64,000 bases of DNA from Deltaproteobacteria bacterium (lineage in GTDB: Bacteria > Desulfobacterota > DSM-4660 > Desulfatiglandales > Desulfatiglandaceae): NCBI GenBank assembly GCA_021737785.1, contig JAIPDI010000024.1, positions 21,039-85,038 of the forward strand, read 5' to 3'. Position numbers and translations under genes: made by a program. The notes under the pieces were generated by a model. It saw only the letters and a list, made by a program, of their open reading frames with translations, was not told the DNA's origin and ran no database searches. Below are positions 1-8,660 of the stretch, piece by piece (position 1 is the first letter of the stretch; each line of letters begins with the position of its first letter).

Positions 1-63
1 GATCTTGTTGACCGTTGCAAAGACATACGGGGGCAGACGGCTCATTCTCCTGAATTCCTGCAT
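1..63 (-). CDS. Aminotransferase, N-terminal fragment (AlaC/LL-DAP aminotransferase-like)
   Basis: Only the first 21 codons lie in the window; the gene runs off its left edge. The reading begins MQEFRRMSRLPPYVF and continues with ATVNKI, which matches the conserved start of class I PLP-dependent aminotransferases of the alanine/LL-diaminopimelate type (family pattern RLPPYVF followed by N-K/R). The start codon is preceded by AAGGGAG about ten bases upstream. The gene is divergent from the crotonase gene to its right. Too little is present to assign a substrate. Confidence 0.6.
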   Translation of the reverse strand, partial: MQEFRRMSRLPPYVFATVNKI

Positions 64-386
64 GGCTCAATACTCCCTTATGCAATCATAGACAATTCAA
101 GGACTCACCTGCTGGTGCGAAATTTTGTATGCTACTTCAAAATCCGCAAAAAAGCAAAATCAAAATTGGGAATCCCGGTTTCAAATATCCAATGAAATCC
201 CCATGAGGGCAGCTTTATGCCGCGACCCTTACGCCTCACCAAGACTTGAATCCCTCTCTGGAAAACTGAATACCGCCACATCTGTACTCTTTGTGTGACA
301 TCGAACCATGTCTTGGGTATAATCGGGCCGCGAAGTATCCGGAATCCAGCATTTTGGAAACCAGAACCCGAAATCAGGAGGATCAC
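64..386. other. Divergent intergenic region
   Basis: This gap of about 320 bases separates the leftward aminotransferase fragment from the rightward crotonase gene. It holds the promoter described at 295-323. A long minus-strand reading frame crosses it and the crotonase gene but has no family resemblance and is taken as a shadow. Confidence 0.6.
295..323 (+). promoter_or_regulatory. Predicted sigma-70 promoter for the crotonase gene
   Basis: GTGACA is followed after exactly 17 bases by a perfect TATAAT. This would start transcription near 330, giving a leader of about 57 bases before the ATG at 387. Seen by eye only. Confidence 0.5.
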
Positions 387-1214
387 ATGCCAGCAATCGA
401 AGAAGAAAATCCAGTTACCTATCATCGAGAGGACTTCATCGGATTCATTACCCTGAACCGGCCCGCTAAACGGAACGCATTGAACCCGGTGGTGTGGAAT
501 GCCCTGGACAAGGCTATCGGAGCGGCGGAAAAAGACGGGGAAGCGCGGGTGATTCTCCTCACCGGCAAGGGAAAATCGTTTTGCGCAGGGCTCGATCTGA
601 GTCCGGAAAACGAACTCCTCTCTGTGGTAGGCCAGACCCCGGATGCAGCCCAAAAGGTCTGGTTTTTCAAGGAGATCAGGAAGGTCCAGGATATCCATAC
701 CCGGCTGGAGCAGTTGACGAGACCCACCATCGCCCTGATCCACAGCCATTGTCTCGGGGCCGGACTCGAACTGGTCCTCTGCTGCGACATCCGGCTCTGC
801 ACCCAGGATACCCTGTTTGCCTTTCCAGAGGCCAAGCTCGGCTTCATCACCGATGTGGGGGGACTGCAGCGTCTGCCAAGGGTGGTGGGAAAGGGCCATG
901 CCCGGGAGATCGCCTTCCGGGGGCACCGCTTCGACGCCCGCCGCGCACAGGCCATTCAACTGGTCAATGATGTCTTCCCAGACAAGGAAGCCCTTGATAT
1001 CAAAGGGAAGGAAATGGCCCAAGAAATCGCAGGGAATCCCCCGCTGGCGGTCCAGGGCGCCAAGGAGGTCCTTTGCTTTGACGAGGAGGCCGGCCTGGAA
1101 GAATCCCTGGCGTACAATGCCGCCCGATCCAGCATGATCGTCCCCTCTCAGGATCTCATGGAGGCTGTCGCGGCCTTTGTGCAGAAACGACAGGGGACAT
1201 TCAAGGGCGCGTGA
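387..1214 (+). CDS. Enoyl-CoA hydratase/isomerase, dienoyl-CoA isomerase-like
   Basis: A 275-residue crotonase-fold protein acting on acyl-CoAs in beta-oxidation. Visible features are the oxyanion-hole segment GKSFCAGLDL, the GAGLELVLCCDIRL helix and FAFPEAKLGF, which carry the two family glutamates. The next segment, TDVGGLQRLPRVVG, closely resembles delta3,5-delta2,4-dienoyl-CoA isomerases, where the Asp in this loop is catalytic; that makes isomerisation of dienoyl-CoA more likely than plain hydration. The start ATG has AGGAGG six bases upstream; an in-frame start 32 codons earlier has no ribosome site and was not used. It precedes a TetR-EMO-Etf-acyl-CoA dehydrogenase block, which fits fatty acid or unsaturated acid oxidation. 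Confidence 0.85.
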   Translation: MPAIEEENPVTYHREDFIGFITLNRPAKRNALNPVVWNALDKAIGAAEKDGEARVILLTGKGKSFCAGLDLSPENELLSVVGQTPDAAQKVWFFKEIRKVQDIHTRLEQLTRPTIALIHSHCLGAGLELVLCCDIRLCTQDTLFAFPEAKLGFITDVGGLQRLPRVVGKGHAREIAFRGHRFDARRAQAIQLVNDVFPDKEALDIKGKEMAQEIAGNPPLAVQGAKEVLCFDEEAGLEESLAYNAARSSMIVPSQDLMEAVAAFVQKRQGTFKGA

Positions 1215-1277
1215 GAGAGACTTCAACCCGGTACCTCCCTGAAGCGGCATCGCCTCAACCGAAAAAGCCCTTTAGGC

Positions 1278-1306
1278 TTGACAAGGGTCCCCTGCAATGG
1301 TATTTT
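1278..1306 (+). promoter_or_regulatory. Predicted sigma-70 promoter for the TetR/Etf unit
   Basis: TTGACA, 17 bases, TATTTT: a near-consensus promoter placing transcription start at about 1313. The palindrome at 1319-1328 lies just downstream of that point, a natural position for a repressor. Confidence 0.6.
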
Positions 1307-1318
1307 GCGGATATCGAT

Positions 1319-1328
1319 CAAACGTTTG
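1319..1328. promoter_or_regulatory. Palindromic operator candidate, CAAACGTTTG
   Basis: A perfect 10-bp palindrome sits between the predicted promoter and the TetR gene. TetR regulators of fatty acid genes commonly bind short palindromes of this kind, so autoregulation of the downstream block is likely. The second half is followed by TTTGG, so a longer imperfect site is possible. Confidence 0.45.
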
Positions 1329-1352
1329 TTTGGCTATCAGGGAGGTTCACCC

Positions 1353-1934
1353 GTGCCCGGTCCCAAAAGTCGTGAGAAAATCAAGGAGATTCAGAGCGTT
1401 GTCGCGCCCCTTTTCGCATATAAGGGGTATCATTCCACGACGATGCGCGAAATCGCCCGGGAACTCGGCATGAACCAGTCATCCCTCTACCATTATTTCA
1501 GGAGCAAAGAGAACATCCTCTTCGAACTCATGAATGATGCCGTGGATAATGCCCTGACCACCCTGAAGGAGATCTGTGCCGGAGACCTTCTTCCTAGGGA
1601 CAAGCTGTACAACATCCTTCACTTCTATACCCGATATTATGCCGGGGCCCCTGAACGTCTCATCCTTCTGGTGAATGAGCAGAATTCATTGACCCCTGAA
1701 CACCGTCGCATCCTGGTGGAAAAACAGCGACAATATGTGGTGATCTTCAAGGAAGTCTTCGAGGAACTGGAAGGGATCCGCCTGAAAAAGGAGGTTCCCC
1801 GCAGCATTGCCATATTTGCATTCCTTGGAATGGTGCATTACACCATTACATGGTACCGCAAGGAGGGACCCATAGGCCTGGAGCGGCTGGCGGACATATT
1901 TGCGGAAATCTTTACCAGAGGGGTGTTAACATAA
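1353..1934 (+). CDS. TetR/AcrR family transcriptional regulator (fatty-acid type)
   Basis: A 193-residue repressor. The N-terminal helix-turn-helix is clear: FAYKGYHSTTMREIARELG, then NQSSLYHYFRSKENIL at about residues 20-60. The C-terminal ligand domain contains a bulky hydrophobic stretch near the end (FAFLGMVHYTITWY), as in acyl-CoA-responsive TetR proteins. The start chosen is GTG at 1353 because GGAGG lies seven bases upstream; an upstream TTG frame start coincides with the -35 box and is rejected. The stop lies 30 bases before the Etf oxidoreductase gene, so it probably leads an operon with it and controls beta-oxidation genes; the ligand is inferred. Confidence 0.85.
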   Translation: MPGPKSREKIKEIQSVVAPLFAYKGYHSTTMREIARELGMNQSSLYHYFRSKENILFELMNDAVDNALTTLKEICAGDLLPRDKLYNILHFYTRYYAGAPERLILLVNEQNSLTPEHRRILVEKQRQYVVIFKEVFEELEGIRLKKEVPRSIAIFAFLGMVHYTITWYRKEGPIGLERLADIFAEIFTRGVLT

Positions 1935-1964
1935 AATGAAGCGTCTAAACAGGAGCCATGAACC

Positions 1965-4022
1965 ATGCCTCTGAACCATCCCGCCGATGCCGTCTATCTT
2001 GGAGTGCCCGGCTGGGTCTATGCCTGGATCATCTGTATCGCAGGGCTCTCTCTCTTTACCTATATCATCTACAAAAGGGTCGTTTTGATCCGTTCCGGGG
2101 CCCCGGATCCCCGGTTTGCCCATATGGGAAAAAGGCTGGTGCATCTCCTCCTGTATGGGATTCTTCAGAAGCGACAACCCCGCTATCTCTGGGCGGGCCT
2201 GATTCACCTGATGATTTTCTGGGGATTTGTTGTCCTTGGACTTCGTTCCATCGATCTGGTGACTCAGGGACTGAACATCCCCATCCTTGACCCCCTGATG
2301 CAGACGGGATTCGGCCTGTTTTACAATACCCTCAAAGACCTCTTCGAGGTGATCGTCCTGGTCGCATGCATCTGGGCCATCCTGCGGCGGGCACTGATGC
2401 GGCCGGAACGCTATGAGGGGAGCCATCACTGGGAGGCCTATCTGGTCCTGGGTCTCATCGGTTTTCTGATGCTCACGGACATATTTTATGAGGGCGCAGG
2501 ACTGCTCCTGGAGCCCTCCCCTTCGGGAGGGTGGCTGCCTGCGTCTCAAGGGGCCGCCCTGATCCTGAGCGGGTCGGATCCGCGGCTTCTCGCCGGGATC
2601 CATGCAGGGAGCTACTGGCTCCACATCCTGGCCTTTTTCTTTTTTCTCAACTTCCTCCCTTTAGGGAAACACTTCCATATCATCACCGCACTCCCCAACG
2701 TGTTTTTCAAGAGGCTCTCCACCGGGGGCGTCAAGCCTGCGAGGTGGGATATCGAGGATATTGACGACCTCGACAGCATGGGAGTCGAAAAAATTGAGGA
2801 TTTCACCTGGAAACACATCCTTGACTTTTATACCTGCACCGAATGCGGCCGCTGCTCGGACAACTGCCCGGCATACACCATCGGGAGGCCCCTCTCGCCC
2901 AAGATGCTCACCATGAAGCTGAGGGACCATTGTTTTAATGCGGTGCCCTTGTTTGGAGGAAAAAACAAGGACCGTTCAGAGGGAAATGGTGCGGCCTTGG
3001 TGGGGGGCATCGTGTCTCACGATGAAATCTGGTCATGCACCACCTGCGGCGCGTGTGAAGCCGAATGCCCGGTTTTCATCGAATACATCGATAAGATTAT
3101 CGATATGAGACGCCACCTGATTGAGACTTCACAGAACCCCAAGACCTTCAATCAGGTCCTGATGCACATCGAAAAGACAGGGAATCCCTTTGGAAAGCCC
3201 GCGGCAAAGCGCGCCGACTGGGTGGAGGAATGCCGGGACATCCCTGTAAGGCGGCTGAAACAGGGCGATGCCGTGGATGTTCTCTTTTTTGTCGACGGCT
3301 ACGGCTCCTATGATCCGGCCGGCCAGTCCATCGCCTGCGACATGGTTCGGGCATTTCATAGTGGGGGGATCGACTTCGGCATACTCGGCCCTTCGGAAAA
3401 AGATTCGGGGCATCAGGTCCGCCGCATGGGGGAAGAAGGCCTCTTTCAGCTCCTGATGGAAGAGAACATGGAAATCCTGAAAGAGATTCGATTCAACCGG
3501 ATCGTCACCACCGATCCCCACGCCTTCAACACCCTTAAAAACGACTACCCCGGTGCTTTCCCCGTGATGCACTATACGGAATTCTTTGCCTCTTTGGTGG
3601 ACGAGGGAAGGCTGAAGCCCTCAACCCCTTTGGATACAGAGGATGTATACACGTATCACGATCCCTGCTACCTGGGACGTCACAACCGCATCTATGACGC
3701 CCCGAGAAGACTCCTTCGCGCCCTCCCCGGCCTCAATCTGGTTGAAATGCAGCGCTCCCGGGACAGGAGCTTCTGCTGCGGCGGAGGGGATGTGATGCTC
3801 TGGCATGAAATCGAGCAGGAAGAGATGCGGATGGCCGCAAAAAGAATAGAGATGGCCAGGGAGGCCGGCGCAAATGTGATTGTCACCGCCTGTCCCTTCT
3901 GCTACATACACTTTGAAGATGCCATCAAGACCGACGGGTGGGAAGGGCAAATGAGGGTGGTTGATCTCATGAACCTCCTGGTCGCCACCTTGGATGGCGG
4001 AATTCAGAGAGCCGGGGATTAG
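1965..4022 (+). CDS. Membrane Etf:(methyl)menaquinone oxidoreductase (EMO), DUF224 Fe-S protein
   Basis: A 685-residue membrane Fe-S oxidoreductase. About five hydrophobic segments (roughly residues 13-33, 75-97, 111-133, 147-170, 205-235) form a NarI-like cytochrome b domain. Two ferredoxin motifs follow, CTECGRCSDNCP near residue 291 and CTTCGACEAECP near 358, then a C-terminal heterodisulfide-reductase-type part with DPCYLGRHN and the cysteine-rich SFCCGGG near 604. This architecture beside etfBA is that of the EMO enzymes of Geobacter and Syntrophomonas, which pass electrons from reduced Etf to menaquinone. AGGAG lies nine bases before the ATG. It links acyl-CoA oxidation to the quinone pool. 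Confidence 0.85.
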   Translation: MPLNHPADAVYLGVPGWVYAWIICIAGLSLFTYIIYKRVVLIRSGAPDPRFAHMGKRLVHLLLYGILQKRQPRYLWAGLIHLMIFWGFVVLGLRSIDLVTQGLNIPILDPLMQTGFGLFYNTLKDLFEVIVLVACIWAILRRALMRPERYEGSHHWEAYLVLGLIGFLMLTDIFYEGAGLLLEPSPSGGWLPASQGAALILSGSDPRLLAGIHAGSYWLHILAFFFFLNFLPLGKHFHIITALPNVFFKRLSTGGVKPARWDIEDIDDLDSMGVEKIEDFTWKHILDFYTCTECGRCSDNCPAYTIGRPLSPKMLTMKLRDHCFNAVPLFGGKNKDRSEGNGAALVGGIVSHDEIWSCTTCGACEAECPVFIEYIDKIIDMRRHLIETSQNPKTFNQVLMHIEKTGNPFGKPAAKRADWVEECRDIPVRRLKQGDAVDVLFFVDGYGSYDPAGQSIACDMVRAFHSGGIDFGILGPSEKDSGHQVRRMGEEGLFQLLMEENMEILKEIRFNRIVTTDPHAFNTLKNDYPGAFPVMHYTEFFASLVDEGRLKPSTPLDTEDVYTYHDPCYLGRHNRIYDAPRRLLRALPGLNLVEMQRSRDRSFCCGGGDVMLWHEIEQEEMRMAAKRIEMAREAGANVIVTACPFCYIHFEDAIKTDGWEGQMRVVDLMNLLVATLDGGIQRAGD

Positions 4023-4158
4023 GGATTGAAGGATTTGGAAGGAGAACATTGCATTTAATTCCTGAATTCATAATTCCTTCATTCCTTAATTCCTAAATTC
4101 GCAAATTCATAATTCTTGATTCATAATTCATAATTCATTTAACACCGGGAGGCAACCG
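4023..4158. repeat. AT-rich intergenic tract with ATTCCT/ATTCAT words
   Basis: From about 4057 the gap is made of imperfect repeats of AATTCCT, AATTCAT and TAATTC. The same word family forms a regular 8-bp tandem array at 37673-37744 and a short version near 27025. No hairpin with a T tract was seen. Confidence 0.5.
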
Positions 4159-4938
4159 ATGAACATTATTGTCTGCATCAAGCGGGTTCCCATGACCCAG
4201 GAGGTGGACCTGGAGATAGACAAAGACGGCAAGGGAATCAAGACGGATGCCCTGGCATACGTAATCAACGACTGGGACAACTATTGCATCGAGGAGGCGG
4301 TGCGGCTCCAGGAGACCTTGGGCGGCAGTGTGACCGCCATCACCATCGGGAGCGAGGATGATGAGGAGATCCTGAGACGGGCACTGGCGATGGGGGCTGA
4401 CAAGGCCGTCCGCATAGATCCGGGAGCGCGTGAATTGGACGGGTTCGTCATCTCGCAGGTCCTTGCAAAGGCCATTCAGGGGATGGACTACGATCTGATC
4501 CTGACCGGTGTCCAGGCCGACGACGACAACAGCGGCATGGTCGGGATCATGCTGGCCGAAACGCTGGCCCTGAGCCATGCGGCGGTGGTCACCGATGTGC
4601 AACCGGAAGGGCATATCGCCGCCATCCGGGTGGAACTGGAAGGCGGCATGGACGAGGTCTCCAAGATACAACTCCCATCGCTCTTGACCATCCAAACCGG
4701 CATCAACGAACCGAGATACGTCTCCATCATGGGGATCCGAAAGGCCAGAAAAAAGGAACTCACAATCATCCCCGTGGCCGATTTGGGCCTCTCAGAGGAT
4801 GACCTGACCCCGAGGACCCGGATCGAGGAGGTGTTTCTCCCGCCCGAGACCACGGGGGCCGAGATGATCGAGGGCGATGCCGCTTCGGTGGCTGCACAAC
4901 TCATCAAAATTATCAAAGAAAAGGGGGTGAGCATATAA
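4159..4938 (+). CDS. etfB: Electron transfer flavoprotein subunit beta
   Basis: A 259-residue EtfB/FixA protein that, with EtfA, carries electrons from acyl-CoA dehydrogenases. It begins with the family signature MNIIVCIKRVP, has the nucleotide-binding alanine-rich RRALAMGADKAVRI segment, GVQADDDNSGMVG, and the EtfB hallmark LNEPRY-like segment INEPRYVSIMGIRKARKK near residue 190. GGGAGG lies six bases upstream of the ATG. Its stop codon TAA directly abuts the ATG of etfA, so the two are translationally coupled. Confidence 0.95.
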   Translation: MNIIVCIKRVPMTQEVDLEIDKDGKGIKTDALAYVINDWDNYCIEEAVRLQETLGGSVTAITIGSEDDEEILRRALAMGADKAVRIDPGARELDGFVISQVLAKAIQGMDYDLILTGVQADDDNSGMVGIMLAETLALSHAAVVTDVQPEGHIAAIRVELEGGMDEVSKIQLPSLLTIQTGINEPRYVSIMGIRKARKKELTIIPVADLGLSEDDLTPRTRIEEVFLPPETTGAEMIEGDAASVAAQLIKIIKEKGVSI

Positions 4939-5913
4939 ATGGGACAGATATGCGTGGTTGCAGAACACAGGAAAGGCGAAATCCGGGAGATCACCTTTGA
5001 GATGCTCTTCAAGGCAAGAGCGCTCTGCCGGGCTTTTTCCCTTCCACTGACCGCCCTCCTGCTGGCGGGAAAGGATACGGGCTATGCGGACGATCTGGCC
5101 AGATGGGCGGACCGGGTCGTGGTCTTTGAAGACGACCGGCTGGAAACCTTTAATTCGGATCTGTATAAGGATATTTTGAATCGGGTCATCCGGGCAGATC
5201 GCCCATTCATGACCCTGATCGGTCATACCTCCTGGGGGATGGACCTCGCCCCTGCCCTTTCCGTCAAGACCGGGCTCCCCCTTGCCACGGACTGTGTGGA
5301 TATTCAGGCGGAAGATGGCCGACCCACGGTTATCCGTCAGATATACAGCGGAAAGCTCTTCAGCAGGGTGTCCTTCAAGGAATCGCCCGGCTATCTGGTC
5401 ACCGTAAGGCCCGGGGCCTTTCTTGTCCCCGATGATACACCGGTGTTGGAGGGAGAGGTCATGAAACAGGATGTGCCCGTGGATCTGGCCGAACCCCGAG
5501 GGACCTTTATCGAGTTTGTGGATACCGGGGCCGGGGAGATCGATATCACCCAGGCAGACCTACTGGTCTCCATCGGAAGGGGGATCGGGGAGGAGGAAAA
5601 TATCGCCTCCATTCGGGAGTTGGCAGACCGGATGGGAGCCACCCTCTCCTGTTCCCGGCCCGTGGTGGATAAGAATTGGCTCCCCAAATTTCATCAGGTG
5701 GGTACGTCGGGAAAATCGGTCCGGCCTAAAATCTATCTGGCCTTCGGCATCAGCGGGGCGTTTCAGCACGTGGCCGGGATTACGGGCGCAGGCACGGTCA
5801 TTGCGGTGAATAAGGACCAAAAGGCCCCGATCTTCAGAGTGGCGGATTACGGGGTGGCGGATGACCTTTTCAAGGTGGCCGATGCCCTGAAAGAGAAACT
5901 CGCAGGCGCATGA
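4939..5913 (+). CDS. etfA: Electron transfer flavoprotein subunit alpha
   Basis: A 324-residue EtfA/FixB. The C-terminal FAD domain is diagnostic: SRPVVDKNWLP, the loop GISGAFQHVAGI, then AVNKDQKAPIF and VADYGVADDLFKV. It starts directly after the etfB stop (TAAATG) and is followed nine bases later by an acyl-CoA dehydrogenase gene. The arrangement EMO-etfB-etfA-dehydrogenase implies a dedicated path from acyl-CoA to menaquinone. Confidence 0.95.
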   Translation: MGQICVVAEHRKGEIREITFEMLFKARALCRAFSLPLTALLLAGKDTGYADDLARWADRVVVFEDDRLETFNSDLYKDILNRVIRADRPFMTLIGHTSWGMDLAPALSVKTGLPLATDCVDIQAEDGRPTVIRQIYSGKLFSRVSFKESPGYLVTVRPGAFLVPDDTPVLEGEVMKQDVPVDLAEPRGTFIEFVDTGAGEIDITQADLLVSIGRGIGEEENIASIRELADRMGATLSCSRPVVDKNWLPKFHQVGTSGKSVRPKIYLAFGISGAFQHVAGITGAGTVIAVNKDQKAPIFRVADYGVADDLFKVADALKEKLAGA

Positions 5914-5922
5914 GGACTAACG

Positions 5923-7065
5923 GTGGATTTCACATTAAACACAGAGCAGCAGGATATCCTCAGGGCGGCGAGGGAATTCGCGTCCAGGGAATTCCCGGAC
6001 AGGGCCCAGGAGTTCGACCGCGATGAGACCTTTGATACGGATCTCTGGCGCAAGGCATGTGAATTGGGATTTGTAGGGGTTTTTATAGGCGAGGACTATG
6101 GCGGGGCCGATTACGGGTTCTTTGAGCACTGCCTGATCACTGAGGAATTCTGGGCCGTGGACCCCGGGATCGGCCAGGCCATCCTTGCCGCCACCTTTGG
6201 TGCGGAACTCCTCGGTCTGTTCGGTTCGGAGGCACAGAAGCAGCTCGTTCTTCCGCAATTGGTGGCAGGGGAGGCCATCATGGGGACCGCCATTACAGAA
6301 CCCGATGCCGGATGTGACGTCACGGGCGCTACGACCACCGCGGTCAAAGACGGCAACCAATGGATCATCAACGGCGCCAAGATGTTCGCTACCAATGGCA
6401 ATCTGGCCAAATATATGTTAATCTACTGTCAAACCGATCCGGAAAATCCCTCGCGCCATCAGAGGCACAGCTTTATTCTGGTGCCCACAGAGACGCCCGG
6501 GTACCAGTCTACCAAGATTCGGGGCAAACTGGGCATTCGGGCATCGGATACCGCGGAACTTTCGTTCAACGACATGCGGGTACCCCTGGACAATATCGTG
6601 GGAAACGAAGGCGAAGGCTTCTACGAGTTGATGGCCTTCTTCAACCGGACACGGCTGCACATCTGCGCCCAGGCCGTCGGCCTGGCCCGGGCCGCATTGG
6701 AGGAGTCGGTCCGGCATACCAAACAGCGGCACCAGTTCGGCGTGCCTCTCGCCTCGTTTCAGGTGACCCAGTTCAAGCTCGCTGAAATGGCCACCAGAAT
6801 CCGGGCGGCAAGGAACCTCTATTATGAGGCGGCCTGGTCCGTGGACCATGGAAAGGTGGATCACGGATTGATCGCCATGGCCAAGTGGTTTTCCGCCGAG
6901 ATGGCGGTCCGGTGCGCCGACGAGGCCCTTCAGATGCACGGAGGTTATGGATATATCGACGAATACAAGGTTCAACGGCTCTACCGGGATGCCAAGATAC
7001 TCGAGATTTATGAGGGGACGAAGGAGATGGAAAAGACCATTGTATCGAGATCCATTTTGGGGTGA
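5923..7065 (+). CDS. Acyl-CoA dehydrogenase (YEGT type)
   Basis: A 380-residue flavoprotein that makes the first alpha,beta double bond of acyl-CoA. The FAD/substrate signature AITEPDAGCDV is near residue 125, and the C-terminus has QMHGGYGYIDEY, followed by IYEGTKEME with the catalytic-base Glu near residue 364, as in short- and medium-chain enzymes. The start is GTG with GAGG upstream. It sits directly behind etfBA and most likely reduces that Etf. Chain length preference cannot be read. Confidence 0.92.
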   Translation: MDFTLNTEQQDILRAAREFASREFPDRAQEFDRDETFDTDLWRKACELGFVGVFIGEDYGGADYGFFEHCLITEEFWAVDPGIGQAILAATFGAELLGLFGSEAQKQLVLPQLVAGEAIMGTAITEPDAGCDVTGATTTAVKDGNQWIINGAKMFATNGNLAKYMLIYCQTDPENPSRHQRHSFILVPTETPGYQSTKIRGKLGIRASDTAELSFNDMRVPLDNIVGNEGEGFYELMAFFNRTRLHICAQAVGLARAALEESVRHTKQRHQFGVPLASFQVTQFKLAEMATRIRAARNLYYEAAWSVDHGKVDHGLIAMAKWFSAEMAVRCADEALQMHGGYGYIDEYKVQRLYRDAKILEIYEGTKEMEKTIVSRSILG

Positions 7066-7234
7066 GGCGTTAAGATGAGCTGAAAGCGCGAAGCTCAAAG
7101 CCCAAAGGGGGAAGGTGATCGGTTATCGGTTATTGATGTCGGACATGCTTACGCTCCGTGCTTCAGGAGCTCAAAGCTGAAAGCAATCGTATCCAGTATC
7201 CAGTAACCAGCAACGAGGTTTACGGAGGAACAGA
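7066..7234. repeat. Intergenic tract of short echoing words
   Basis: The gap contains near-duplicates such as GCTGAAAGC and GCTCAAAGC, GGTTATCGGTTATTG and GTATCCAGTATCCAGTAACCAG. No gene is seen. Similar word-like duplications recur in other gaps of this window. Confidence 0.4.
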
Positions 7235-8071
7235 GTGGCTATAAAAGTGGATTCAATCGAACACCTGACGGATTTTGCCGTGCAGGCCATTCGGGATGCC
7301 GGAGAGGTCGCCCTCTCCTATTACGGCAAGCGGCAACCGGATGCCAGATTCGACGAGGAACTGGTGACAGAGGCAGAACTCCGGCTGTCCAATTTTTTCC
7401 AGGACCGGCTTGCGGCCCGGTTTCCCGAACACCGGATCTTTACCAATCATCAGGAAGATAGGGGCTACAGTCACGAAGGGGAGAGGTACTTGTGGGTTTT
7501 TGACGCCCTGGACGGGGTGGCCAATTTTCAAGGAGGCGTTCCGGTCTGGGGGATGTCGCTGGCCCTGCTGGAGAATTCCTGGCCCGTCTTCGGAGCCTTC
7601 TATATGCCCGTCACGGGCGACCTGTTTCATGCCCGGGCCGGCCAGAAAGCCTATAGAGGAGACCATGAGATGGCCGCCTCCAGGCATTCGGAAATCAACG
7701 ATGAGAGCGTTCTCCTCACCTATTCGCGGTTTCACAACCACTATCAAACCTCATTTCCGGGAAAGATCCGAAGTCTCGGCTGCACCGCCGCCCATCTCTG
7801 TTATGTGGCCGGCGGCCAGGCGGACGCTGCGGTGTTATCTTACGAAACCTTTCAGGACCTTGCCGCCACCCGGGTGATCATTGAGGCCTCAGGGGCAAAG
7901 CTCTACCGAATGGACGGAGAGGGGTTTTTTGTGAATGAGTACCTGGATGGAAAGAAAATCGATGAACATCTGCTGGTGGCGACCCCCGAGATGTCGAGGT
8001 TGGTCCGGGACTGTCTGAAACCGCTGCCGCAGGGCCGAATATCGGCAGTATCCGGGTGTTTGGCGCATTGA
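7235..8071 (+). CDS. Inositol monophosphatase family protein
   Basis: A 278-residue member of the IMPase/FBPase-like metal-dependent phosphatases. The central metal motif appears as FDALDGVANF (family pattern D-P-L-D-G-T-x-N-F, with the usual Pro replaced by Ala). NHQED supplies the likely first Glu, and the second motif is degenerate (ETFQDLAATRVIIEASGAKL), where families usually have W-D. GTG start with GGAGGAA four bases upstream. It lies 170 bases behind the acyl-CoA dehydrogenase and may or may not share its transcript. The substrate is unknown. Confidence 0.75.
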   Translation: MAIKVDSIEHLTDFAVQAIRDAGEVALSYYGKRQPDARFDEELVTEAELRLSNFFQDRLAARFPEHRIFTNHQEDRGYSHEGERYLWVFDALDGVANFQGGVPVWGMSLALLENSWPVFGAFYMPVTGDLFHARAGQKAYRGDHEMAASRHSEINDESVLLTYSRFHNHYQTSFPGKIRSLGCTAAHLCYVAGGQADAAVLSYETFQDLAATRVIIEASGAKLYRMDGEGFFVNEYLDGKKIDEHLLVATPEMSRLVRDCLKPLPQGRISAVSGCLAH

Positions 8072-8193
8072 GGATATTTGAGTTCATGGGTTTGATCCCC
8101 GTTTGCGCCATACGCCTTGCGCTTTCACCTGCCTTCAATTCGACTGACAATTACAGAACCGCTTTAGAAATATCGGAGCAATGAATATTCGTC

Positions 8194-8457
8194 ATGAAAA
8201 AGGTTATTAGAATGAGGGAGATGTCCAACAACCAGGGGGGCATTATCAAGAAGATTACCGCGACCGGCGATACAGGAAGGAGACTGAGAGAGATGGGGCT
8301 GGTCCCCGAAACAGTCATCAAAATCCAGGGCCGGGCGCCCCTCAAAGACCCCGTAGCAGTCAAGCTCAGGGATTTTGTCCTGACCCTCAGAAACAACGAA
8401 GCAAGCAGCATTTTTGTAGAAGTGGATGTGCCGGAAACAGAAGGGATAAGAAATTGA
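8194..8457 (+). CDS. feoA: FeoA ferrous iron transport accessory protein
   Basis: An 87-residue SH3-like cytosolic protein that partners FeoB. The core ITATGDTGRRLREMGLVPE followed by IKIQGRAPLKDPVAVKLRD is the typical FeoA pattern. The start is uncertain because several ATG codons lie close together and the best Shine-Dalgarno (GGAG at 8175) is rather far from the chosen one. It precedes feoB by 203 bases. Confidence 0.88.
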   Translation: MKKVIRMREMSNNQGGIIKKITATGDTGRRLREMGLVPETVIKIQGRAPLKDPVAVKLRDFVLTLRNNEASSIFVEVDVPETEGIRN

Positions 8458-8660
8458 GGAGAATCGCAAGAAACGTATCTTGCAACGGTTCAGCGCAATC
8501 GGACCTCTGTCTAACCTGAACACTGTAAACGGTCATGGTTTTTTAATAATATCTTTGTGTCTCTAAGTCTCCGTGTGAGACCTTTTTTATTCCGGCTGAT
8601 CGGGATTAGGGATCACCCGAAATCCGCAATTTCGGTCTATCCGGTGTATCCGGTTCATGA
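8458..8660. repeat. feoA-feoB gap with a CTCCGTGTGAGAC repeat
   Basis: At 8553-8590 there is a GTCTC...AGTCTCCGTGTGAGAC...TTTT segment that recurs at 18906-18938 and, in inverted or decayed form, at 39170-39250 and 51140-51185. Downstream is a small inverted repeat (GAAATCCGCAATTTC). No riboswitch was recognised. Confidence 0.45.

Noticed and set aside
132..1250. Long minus-strand frame of 372 codons
   Set aside because: It is antisense to a clear crotonase gene, has no family resemblance and no ribosome site.
1278..1352. Upstream extension of the TetR gene from a TTG
   Set aside because: That TTG is the first three bases of the -35 box; the GTG at 1353 has GGAGG seven bases upstream and fits family length.
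1926..2624. Minus-strand frame of 232 codons
   Set aside because: Antisense to the EMO membrane domain, with proline/glutamine-rich shadow composition.
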